Source of the DNA: Planctomycetaceae bacterium
GTDB taxonomy: Bacteria; Planctomycetota; Planctomycetia; Pirellulales; Pirellulaceae
Length of the DNA: 64,000 nucleotides
Assembly (NCBI GenBank): GCA_015490875.1
Contig: WFWZ01000264.1
Span: 1 to 64,000, forward strand
Reading direction: 5' to 3'
Both the position numbers and the translations under genes were made by a program. Positions 53,732 to 60,579 of this stretch are shown here, piece by piece. Numbering within the stretch: the stretch's first letter is position 1; every line of letters starts with the position of its first letter. The notes under the pieces are model-generated. The model made no database searches. It saw only the letters and a list, made by a program, of their open reading frames with translations, and was not told the DNA's origin.

Positions 53732-54204
53732 AAGCGCGTAACAAGACTCGCCGGTGAGGCTCCCATCTTCGGGCGGGTTGTTTGAACCCGCCGAAACCGC
53801 GAAGAGGCGGTATCCCTTCATTCAGCCGCGAAGCGGCGGCAGGCAATAGCTATGGGCATCAGCCCAAAATCCTACGTGAGCCTTGCAAGCATCAAAGGGT
53901 CTCGCGCCAAGACGCCAAGACGCAAAGAGGGAGTTCAGGAAAAGACAGATAGATGGGGGCGAATAATGAACTCGCTTTCCGTCTTCAGTCTATCCAAAAC
54001 CCCTCTGCGCTCTTTGCGGCTCTGCGAGAACCCCCTCCGCGCGCTCGGCGGCTCTGCGAGAGAGACTTCGTCAGGCAGGAAAGCCGCCGTGGACGCTCAT
54101 GGCATCCGGCCGATATACTCGCACGCAGGGACTTCGCGTTAGATGATTTAGCTGTGTGGTCGGCTGCGCACGTCACGGCGGTGGCAGACGAGGGAGACGG
54201 GACG
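53732..54204. other. Intergenic repeat region between archease and rtcB
   Basis: About 470 bp of repeats. A taacaagactcgccggtgag unit lies near 53739, with an 8-bp hairpin (53772-53792; ggcgggtt/aacccgcc). A two-hairpin element (53824-53873) and a cgccaagacgccaagacgca unit at 53907 follow. Directly repeated ctttgcggctctgcgagaa units lie near 54014-54060. No gene is supported. Confidence 0.6.
53824..53873 (+). repeat. Two-hairpin dispersed element, copy 1
   Basis: Stem 1 is gccgc-gaa-gcggc. After a GGCAATAGCT linker, stem 2 is tgggc-atca-gccca, and it ends in aatcct. The second copy at 57246-57301 keeps stem 1 exactly and pairs stem 2 with different bases. Confidence 0.7.
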
Positions 54205-55668
54205 ATGGGAGGCGCTGGATTTCACGGGCCGCTCGAGCAAGTCAACGACTACTTGTGGCGGATTCCCAAGTCGTACAAGCCCGGGATGCGCGTCGACGGG
54301 CTCATCTTCGCCGACGACGCGCTCATCGAACAGATCCGCCATGATCAGGCTCCCGAACAAGTCGCCAACGTGGCGTTCTTGCCGGGGATCCAATACGCGA
54401 GTCTCGCCATGCCCGACATCCACTGGGGCTACGGGTTTTGTATCGGAGGCGTATGCGCCACTGATCCCGAAGAGGGCGGGGTCATTTCTCCCGGCGGCGT
54501 CGGCTACGACATCAACTGCGGCGTGCGGCTGATGCGATCGAATCTCTATTTCGACGACGTCGAACCTCGCCTGAAGCAACTTATGGATACCCTTTTCGCC
54601 AACGTCCCAGCCGGCGTGGGACAGGGAGGCAAGTACCATTTCAGCCGAAAGGAACTCCGGCAGCTCATGGGAGAAGGCGTTCCCTATTTGAAACGGCGCG
54701 AGTTGGCGACCGATGGGGACATTGCGCACACCGAGGCGGGAGGCTGTCTCAAGGGAGCCGACCCCGATGCGGTCAGCGACCGGGCACTCGACCGAGGCGC
54801 CAAGCAGTGCGGCACACTCGGTTCGGGCAACCATTTCCTCGAAGTGCAAGTCGTCGACCAAGTGTTTGACGACCAGGCGGCTCGCGCCATGGGACTGGAA
54901 GAAGGCATGGTCTGCGTCATGGTGCATTCCGGCTCGCGAGGCCTCGGGTACCAGGTCTGCGACGATGCCCTCAAGCAGTTGCGCCATGTGCCCAAGAAAT
55001 ACGGCATCGAACTGCCCGACCGCCAGCTCGTCTGTGCTCCAGTCCTCAGCGATGAAGGCAAGCGATACATCGGTGCCATGCGAGCGGCGGCCAACTTCGC
55101 CTGGTGCAATCGACAACTCTTGATGTGGCAGGCTCGCGAGTCGTTCGCTGAAGTTTTCGGCCGCGATTGGCGTTCCCTCCAGATGAACCTCGTCTACGAT
55201 GTGGCTCACAACATCGCCAAGTTCGAAGAGCACGAGGTGGCGGGTATCCGCAAACGGGTTTGGGTGCATCGCAAGGGAGCGACGCGAGCCTTCCCGCCTC
55301 ATCATCCGGAAGTCCCCGACGTCTATCGGTCGATCGGTCAGCCGGTGTTGATCCCGGGAGACATGGGGCGCGCGAGCTGGGTGCTGGTCGGCCGCGACGG
55401 CAGTATGCGGCAGTCGTTCGGCACGGCGTGTCACGGAGCCGGCCGCGTTCTCAGTCGCAAAGCGGCCGTCAAGAAAGCGCAGGGGCGGCGTATCGACGAG
55501 GAGCTGGCGGAGCGAGGCGTCTTGGCTCGAGCTCGCAGTTGGCGCGGACTCGCCGAGGAACAACCGGATGCCTATAAGAACGTCGACCTGGTCGTCGAAG
55601 TCGTCGACCGGGCTCAACTCGCTGGCAAAGTCGCGCGCATGCGGCCGATCGGGGTGGTGAAAGGATAG
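54205..55668 (+). CDS. rtcB: RtcB RNA ligase
   Basis: The 487-aa product has the RtcB signatures: GGVGYDINCGVRL (metal ligand C105), GTLGSGNHFLEV (H210), VHSGSRGLG (H241), H335 in YDVAHNIAKFEE, and the guanylated-His region TACHGAGRV (H410). It joins 3'-phosphate or 2',3'-cyclic phosphate ends to 5'-OH ends using GTP, with archease as activator. The ATG at 54205 follows a GGGAGA-type site; the frame extends upstream to 53953 but only through repeats. It is probably a tRNA/rRNA repair enzyme; the two genes are the window's clearest RNA-repair unit. Confidence 0.93.
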   Translation: MGGAGFHGPLEQVNDYLWRIPKSYKPGMRVDGLIFADDALIEQIRHDQAPEQVANVAFLPGIQYASLAMPDIHWGYGFCIGGVCATDPEEGGVISPGGVGYDINCGVRLMRSNLYFDDVEPRLKQLMDTLFANVPAGVGQGGKYHFSRKELRQLMGEGVPYLKRRELATDGDIAHTEAGGCLKGADPDAVSDRALDRGAKQCGTLGSGNHFLEVQVVDQVFDDQAARAMGLEEGMVCVMVHSGSRGLGYQVCDDALKQLRHVPKKYGIELPDRQLVCAPVLSDEGKRYIGAMRAAANFAWCNRQLLMWQARESFAEVFGRDWRSLQMNLVYDVAHNIAKFEEHEVAGIRKRVWVHRKGATRAFPPHHPEVPDVYRSIGQPVLIPGDMGRASWVLVGRDGSMRQSFGTACHGAGRVLSRKAAVKKAQGRRIDEELAERGVLARARSWRGLAEEQPDAYKNVDLVVEVVDRAQLAGKVARMRPIGVVKG

Positions 55669-56071
55669 GATTTGGGTTCCTGGTTTCTGGTTCCTGGTTT
55701 CTGGTTCTTGGTTCGGGGCTCGTGGGACGCCAAGTCCTTCCATTTGAAATGTAGAATGTCCGTTCTTCCTTTGATGATCCCCAACGGGAACGGGTGGTGT
55801 CACGCCAAGCCATTATCCTTATATCTTGGCTCCACCTTTACCCTCAAGCATGTTGAAGCCACCAAGACGGATGACGGCTCGTGACGATGGCGGATGTGGG
55901 ATGGTGGTATTGGGCGTGGGTTCGCGGTAGGCTGGGGGAGGTCTGTGAGGCTGCTGCAAGGACGGCATTCTTCTCCGTTGGTCGGCCAGTCCCCGTGGTT
56001 GCTCGGACGGGCGGCCCGTGAGGAGAGACGTCCGCGTGGCGGGGATGGGGCGTTGAATAGGAGGTTGGCTC
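55669..56071. other. Intergenic region with a 14-bp tandem repeat
   Basis: Two exact copies of ggttcctggtttct (55675-55688, 55689-55702) and a third degenerate copy to 55714. The rest (about 350 bp) has no gene I can support. Confidence 0.6.
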
Positions 56072-56080
56072 ATCGATCCG

Positions 56081-56722
56081 TTGCATCTGGCGATTGCATT
56101 GGTTCCCCTGGCGGCGTACTTCGTCCTTTTGGGGCTCATTAATGTGGCTCGGCGTCCCTTGCTAGCCACGGGCGCTCGCGATACGGCTGCGCTTGGCCTG
56201 GCCATCTCCGGTTTGATCGTCGCCGGTCCGATGGAGCTTTTCTTTCCAGAAGCGGCGGCCAATGAGATGGGCGCGTACGTCTGGTTGTTTCTGATCGCGT
56301 TCTACTCGCTGGTGCTGACTCTCATCGTTTTGCTCCTGCGCCCTCGACTGCTCATCTACAACGTGCGACCGGACCAGTTTCGTCCGGCCTTGGCCGAAGC
56401 CGTCTCGAGGCTCGACGACCAAGCCCGCTGGGCCGGTGACTGTCTGGTCATTCCCAGGCTTGGTGTGCAGCTTCATGTCGAGCCGGTCGGGGCGATGCGT
56501 GTGGTGCAACTGATCGCCGTCGGTCCCAAGCAGAACGACGTCGGCTGGCGGCAGCTCGAAGCGGAACTCGCCAAGGCACTCAAGAGCCGACAAGGTTCGG
56601 CCAACCCCCACGGCTACGTTTTTCTCGCTGTCGGCCTGACGATGCTCACGGTCGTCTGCTACCAAGTGATGACGCATCACGTCGAGGTCGTCCAAACGCT
56701 CCATGAAATGCTCCGCTGGTAA
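56081..56722 (+). CDS. Small hypothetical membrane protein
   Basis: The product is 213 aa from the TTG at 56081. It has N-terminal helices (about 3-22, 40-52 and 66-88), a cytoplasmic or extracytoplasmic region (about 95-180) and a C-terminal helix (about 183-202). A strong GGAGGT lies at 56060-56065, 15 nt before the TTG, so an upstream start at the in-frame ATC (56072; reading I-D-P-L-H-L-A) would fit its spacing better. There is no ATG or GTG in frame between. Not recognised as a known family. The following 183-aa gene starts 1 bp after its stop. Confidence 0.55.
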   Translation: MHLAIALVPLAAYFVLLGLINVARRPLLATGARDTAALGLAISGLIVAGPMELFFPEAAANEMGAYVWLFLIAFYSLVLTLIVLLLRPRLLIYNVRPDQFRPALAEAVSRLDDQARWAGDCLVIPRLGVQLHVEPVGAMRVVQLIAVGPKQNDVGWRQLEAELAKALKSRQGSANPHGYVFLAVGLTMLTVVCYQVMTHHVEVVQTLHEMLRW

Positions 56723-56723
56723 C

Positions 56724-57275
56724 ATGTCGGGCCGCTGGGTCGTGGGAAGTGTTCTGCTCGTCGCACTCCTGCTCAGCGCTGTCGCTTGGTGGTATCGCAT
56801 GATCCAGAGCCGAACGGTGCTCGGTTTGTGGGGGCCCCAAGTGGCGATGCGCCTGGAGCGAGCCGAGCCGGTCGTCGTCTTTCGGTTGTTGCCGGCAGAT
56901 ATGAACGGCGAAGAAGAAGGAGACGGTGAATTGCGCGTCATCGGCCGACACCGTTACCTCTTTGGCGACTCGACACACCTTTCCGGACGCCGCGGCTTTC
57001 TGCACTTTCGCCATGCACTCGTCGATTCGGCGGCTTATGACTGGGACGCTCCCGTTCCCTCGGAACCTCGCTGGCAGTACCTGCTTCGATTCGGCACCGG
57101 AACGGACGCCGTGGAACTGGTTCTTTCGGCCAAGGACCGAACGATCGCCACCGCCGACTTGCGCCGCCTCGCCGTGCTCGGTCCAGTCGCGGAAAAGATG
57201 CAACAGTACATCGAGGGTTCACTCGACGACGCGGCATCCCTTCGACCAGCCGCGAAGCGGCGTCACAGGGAATAG
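56724..57275 (+). CDS. Hypothetical membrane-anchored protein
   Basis: The product is 183 aa from the ATG at 56724, which nearly abuts the preceding stop (TAACATG), so it is translationally coupled. An N-terminal helix (about 5-26) is followed by a charged alpha/beta part. The last nine or so residues (RPAAKRRHRE) and the stop codon lie inside a dispersed two-hairpin repeat (57246-57301), so the C-terminus was probably set by repeat insertion. The gene is convergent with the TonB-like toroid gene. Function unknown. Confidence 0.6.
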   Translation: MSGRWVVGSVLLVALLLSAVAWWYRMIQSRTVLGLWGPQVAMRLERAEPVVVFRLLPADMNGEEEGDGELRVIGRHRYLFGDSTHLSGRRGFLHFRHALVDSAAYDWDAPVPSEPRWQYLLRFGTGTDAVELVLSAKDRTIATADLRRLAVLGPVAEKMQQYIEGSLDDAASLRPAAKRRHRE

Positions 57276-57301
57276 CTGTGGGCGCGAGCGCACAGAATCC
57301 T
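57246..57301 (+). repeat. Two-hairpin dispersed element, copy 2
   Basis: Stem 1 gccgc-gaa-gcggc (57249-57261), a GGGAATAGCT linker, then a stem with a GCGA tetraloop (tgtgggc-gcga-gcgcaca), ending aatcct. It contains the stop codon of the preceding gene and abuts the stop of the next. Confidence 0.7.
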
Positions 57302-59314
57302 CTAGCCACCGGAGCGCTGCCACGTGTAGATCGGAAGATAGCGGTAATAGATTTCTAGCGAGAGAGTCGCCATCGACGTAGCGTAAACGCGTCCGCCGTA
57401 GCTTCCCCAGAGCGTGTCGGGATTCCAACTTCCCGCATGCTCACCTGTGTCGACTTGCCGGTCGACGAGACTCTTCTGCATCCGGCGACTCCACGTTTCC
57501 CACGCCTGGCCCTGCAGTTGATGGAGCGCCAACGTGCCGTAATACCAGTAGTAGAGATTGGTCACGGACGCATCGGTCGGAAGATGTTCGGTGAGGTACC
57601 GCTGGAACTCTTTCATGCCCTCGTCGGGAGGAACTTGTTCTAAGAAGACGCGGCAGACCATCGCTTCGGCACTCATCGTGGGCGTCGCTTGTCCACCGGG
57701 ACGGTAACTTGCCAACTCGCGATAGCGCCCGACGCTACAGCGCTGGAGGAAGTCCCGCATCCGGTCTCGCTCGCGCTCGCTGACCGCCAGTCCGGCATAG
57801 CGAGCGCTGGTAATCGCCATCACCTGCCACCCGAACTGGCTCATGTCGCCGGGGTCACCCGGCTGGTAACGCCAGCCCCCATGCACATGCTGGGCTCGAA
57901 GCGAATAGCCAAGCGCGCGAGTGACCGCCTCACGCAGTTGAGGATCGCCGGTCAGGGCATAGGCTTCGGACAGAGCGAGCGACGCGATGGCGTGGCAGTA
58001 CATGGCAGCGAAGAGCCGCGAGCGTCCGGACAAACATCCGTCCTGTCGCTGTTGCCGCCTCAGATAGTTGAGACCTCGCTGCACGACCTGCGTGTACTCT
58101 CCCTGGTATTGCGTTTGTCCAGCGCCCAGGAAGGCCAGAAGAGCAAGTCCCGTCATCGCCGTGTCGGCTTGAGCGCCGGCACCTTGGCGGTCGTGCCCGG
58201 CGACGCGCCGTTCTTGACCGGCTTCCCACGCGTCGGCGTCCCATCGGCCGTCGGTGCTTTGATGGTCGGCCAGCCATCGAAGCGACCGATGGATGGCACG
58301 CAGCGACCGAGCGCTTCCTCCCAGACGGACGAACCAGCGGTCACGTTCGGCGTCGAGTCGCAGTCGGTAGAGTTCCGGCACGGCGCGGCCGTCGCCGGGA
58401 CGCACGATCGGCGGCCGCTCCGCCAGATGCTCGTGGACTTCCTCCCACCGCCATCGTCGCGGAGGCGCTTCCGGGGACTCGGCCGGTGACGGACGCGCAA
58501 GATCCTCAAGGTCGACCATCTCCAACGGCGCCTCAGGCGTCTCCGTTGGTTCGAGTATCTCTTCGATCCTCCTCGCCACCGGCCGCGACGAAGCGACGAC
58601 TTGCGGCGCCGGCGCTTCAACGTCGGAAAGAAAGCCCGACACTTCTGTGTCACTGGGATTCGCCGGGCGATCTGCCGGGTGAGCCACGTCTTCGAGTTGG
58701 GCCGCCGGTGCTACGCTGTCGGCGACGCGAGGCTCGTCCGACGGTGACGAGGACTGCGGCAGCTTCGGTGCCCGTTCCCGCTTCTCGTCGACCTCCGCAC
58801 GCCACGGTGCTGTGGGCGACTCGGTCACCGCACCGGCTACTTGGAGGTCGTTCGCAGGAGTTGAGGTCGGTGCGGGAGCTTCCGGGACGGGAAGATCCAT
58901 CCCTTGGGCAGGTGCCACTGGTTCGGCCGTCAGTTCCCAGGGCTGCCAGGGAGGTGTGTTTTCTTTTGTGGGAGGGGGATCGCGGGTCACCGCTTCCAAG
59001 TCGATCGTACGCAAATGGAAGACGGGCTCGGGCTGGGCAACGGGTTGCCCGATCACCAGGCGCGTGCCGTAGGCAGAGAGTGCGAGCCAGACGTGAGCCA
59101 GGAGCGAGAGGGCCACGCACTTGGCCAGGGGCTTGTCGCGTCCCCACTTCGATTTCATCAGTACGATCAAGCAGACGGTCAGGACGCCGAACCCCGCCCA
59201 GACGATGCCCGCCACCCACTGAACGGTTGCGCCGATGGCTGCAACGGGACTCGCCACGGCGACAAGTTCGCCGACGCCTGTCGTCAAGTTCGCCAGTGCC
59301 AGCCAAGCCGTCAT
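57302..59314 (-). CDS. TonB-like N-terminus fused to squalene-cyclase-like alpha/alpha toroid
   Basis: The 670-aa product has two N-terminal membrane helices (about 31-52 and 64-83). The second carries S70-L-L-A-H74, the S-x3-H pattern found in TonB and required there for contact with ExbBD. A Pro/Glu-rich, low-complexity linker follows (about 90-330). The C-terminal domain (about 335-665) has QSTDGRWD, QRQDGCLSG and GWRYQPGD-type repeats, as in prenyltransferase/squalene-hopene-cyclase toroids, but I see no DxDD catalytic motif. The ATG at 59314 overlaps the exbD stop by 4 bp. The arrangement suggests an energy transducer whose output is the toroid. That is inference from motifs and operon. 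Confidence 0.7.
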   Translation of the reverse strand: MTAWLALANLTTGVGELVAVASPVAAIGATVQWVAGIVWAGFGVLTVCLIVLMKSKWGRDKPLAKCVALSLLAHVWLALSAYGTRLVIGQPVAQPEPVFHLRTIDLEAVTRDPPPTKENTPPWQPWELTAEPVAPAQGMDLPVPEAPAPTSTPANDLQVAGAVTESPTAPWRAEVDEKRERAPKLPQSSSPSDEPRVADSVAPAAQLEDVAHPADRPANPSDTEVSGFLSDVEAPAPQVVASSRPVARRIEEILEPTETPEAPLEMVDLEDLARPSPAESPEAPPRRWRWEEVHEHLAERPPIVRPGDGRAVPELYRLRLDAERDRWFVRLGGSARSLRAIHRSLRWLADHQSTDGRWDADAWEAGQERRVAGHDRQGAGAQADTAMTGLALLAFLGAGQTQYQGEYTQVVQRGLNYLRRQQRQDGCLSGRSRLFAAMYCHAIASLALSEAYALTGDPQLREAVTRALGYSLRAQHVHGGWRYQPGDPGDMSQFGWQVMAITSARYAGLAVSERERDRMRDFLQRCSVGRYRELASYRPGGQATPTMSAEAMVCRVFLEQVPPDEGMKEFQRYLTEHLPTDASVTNLYYWYYGTLALHQLQGQAWETWSRRMQKSLVDRQVDTGEHAGSWNPDTLWGSYGGRVYATSMATLSLEIYYRYLPIYTWQRSGG

Positions 59315-59742
59315 CGTCGCGCTCCCGCACCGGCTCGAGCGATCCGAACCGTGATCCCTAGGTCGGAGATCCCCGCCTTGCGGCATGCGGCCAAGACTTC
59401 CGCCACCGTTTGGAACGAGCTATCGCCGTCGCCGCGGACGATCACGGACGTTCCCGCGTATTGCTCGGTGGCCAACTCGAGTTGACGGGTCAGCTCATCG
59501 AGCGTCGTGACTTCTCCATCCAACTCGATCCGTCCGTCCCGATAGACACTCACGGTTCGCGCCTTGGGTGCCGGCGCCATCGGTCCCGCTTCCTGGACTT
59601 GAGGTACTTCGAGGGTGAGCCGTCGTTCCAGTTCGGTGAACTTCGTCCCCACCATGAAAAAGATGATCAACAGAAAGACGATGTCGATCATCGGCGTGAG
59701 GTTGAGGGAGGGGGCTTCGGGAGGCGGCAGTTTCAAAGCCAT
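59311..59742 (-). CDS. exbD: ExbD/TolR-family proton-channel subunit
   Basis: The 143-aa product has a short cytoplasmic tail, then one helix with LTPMIDIVFLLIIFFMVG, where D20 is the conserved membrane Asp used for proton translocation. The periplasmic domain (about 50-140) has VVRGDGDSSFQTVAEVLAACR typical of TolR/ExbD. GGAAGGA precedes the ATG at 59742. It works with the ExbB-like protein 42 bp upstream and is coupled to the toroid gene. Confidence 0.92.
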   Translation of the reverse strand: MALKLPPPEAPSLNLTPMIDIVFLLIIFFMVGTKFTELERRLTLEVPQVQEAGPMAPAPKARTVSVYRDGRIELDGEVTTLDELTRQLELATEQYAGTSVIVRGDGDSSFQTVAEVLAACRKAGISDLGITVRIARAGAGARR

Positions 59743-59784
59743 CGAGGAATCCTTCCAGCGAGTTGGCAAAACGAGATACGGGTC

Positions 59785-60558
59785 TCAGGCGGCCTGCTTC
59801 TTCTTGCTTCGCCGGCTCGGTTCGGGTGTCTCAGACCAGCCGTCGGAGGCGACGACCGAGACGACCGTTTGCGCAGCATCATCGATGTCCATCATCAGTC
59901 GGTCGACGCGGCCGACGAAAAAGAGGTAGGCAACGAGTGCCGGAATGGCGACCGACAGTCCCGCGGCCGTCGTGATGAGGGCTTGGCTGATGCCCGACGC
60001 CAACAGTTCCGGCCGTCCCATGGCTCCTGCCACGACGATCGCATTGAAGGCTCGGATCATGCCGAGCACCGTTCCCAGCAGTCCGAGGAGGGGGCTGATG
60101 GTGGAGATCCCATTGAGCAGTCGCAAGTAACGCCGAAGGGTGTGCATGACACGTTCTTCGGTGTCGATCACCGCTTGTTCGACTTCGACGGCCGGCTTGC
60201 CCCATTTTCGCACGGCTGCGGCGAAGACCTGCGCTGCCGGACTACCGTTGGACTCGCACAACTCGAGTGCTTCGGATCTTGAGAGCTCACCTTCCTGGAG
60301 TTGTGTGAGGAATCGCCGGACGAAGGGGCGAGGCATGACGTGGCCGCGCCGCAAACTCACCAGCCGTTCGAAAATGAACACGCACAAGACGAAGGAACAC
60401 AGGCCGATCGGGAACATCAGCCATCCCCCTTCGACGACGACTTCCAAGAGGTTGCGTGTGGGGATCGTGGTAGCGTCCGTCGTCTCGGCCGCCGCCAGCG
60501 GTGCTGCTGAGAGCCACGAGATCGCTGCTATGGTAAGCCAGGTCCTTCGAGTCCACAT
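59785..60558 (-). CDS. exbB: ExbB/TolQ/MotA-family proton-channel subunit
   Basis: The 257-aa product has a signal-like N-terminus and three membrane helices (about 44-66, 145-170 and 192-215). The family core is clear: LRRYLRLLNGISTISPLLGLLGTVLGMIRAF, then SGISQALITTAAGLSVAIPALVAY. A hydrophilic C-terminus ends in SRRSKKKQAA. It forms the channel with ExbD and converts proton-motive force into motion of a partner. The TPR gene lies 21 bp upstream, exbD 42 bp downstream. Confidence 0.92.
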   Translation of the reverse strand: MWTRRTWLTIAAISWLSAAPLAAAETTDATTIPTRNLLEVVVEGGWLMFPIGLCSFVLCVFIFERLVSLRRGHVMPRPFVRRFLTQLQEGELSRSEALELCESNGSPAAQVFAAAVRKWGKPAVEVEQAVIDTEERVMHTLRRYLRLLNGISTISPLLGLLGTVLGMIRAFNAIVVAGAMGRPELLASGISQALITTAAGLSVAIPALVAYLFFVGRVDRLMMDIDDAAQTVVSVVASDGWSETPEPSRRSKKKQAA

Positions 60559-60579
60559 CAATGGGATTCCTTATGCAAG

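Noticed and set aside
53950-54204. Upstream extension of RtcB
   Set aside because: It translates dispersed repeats; the ATG at 54205 has a ribosome site and gives the normal RtcB length.
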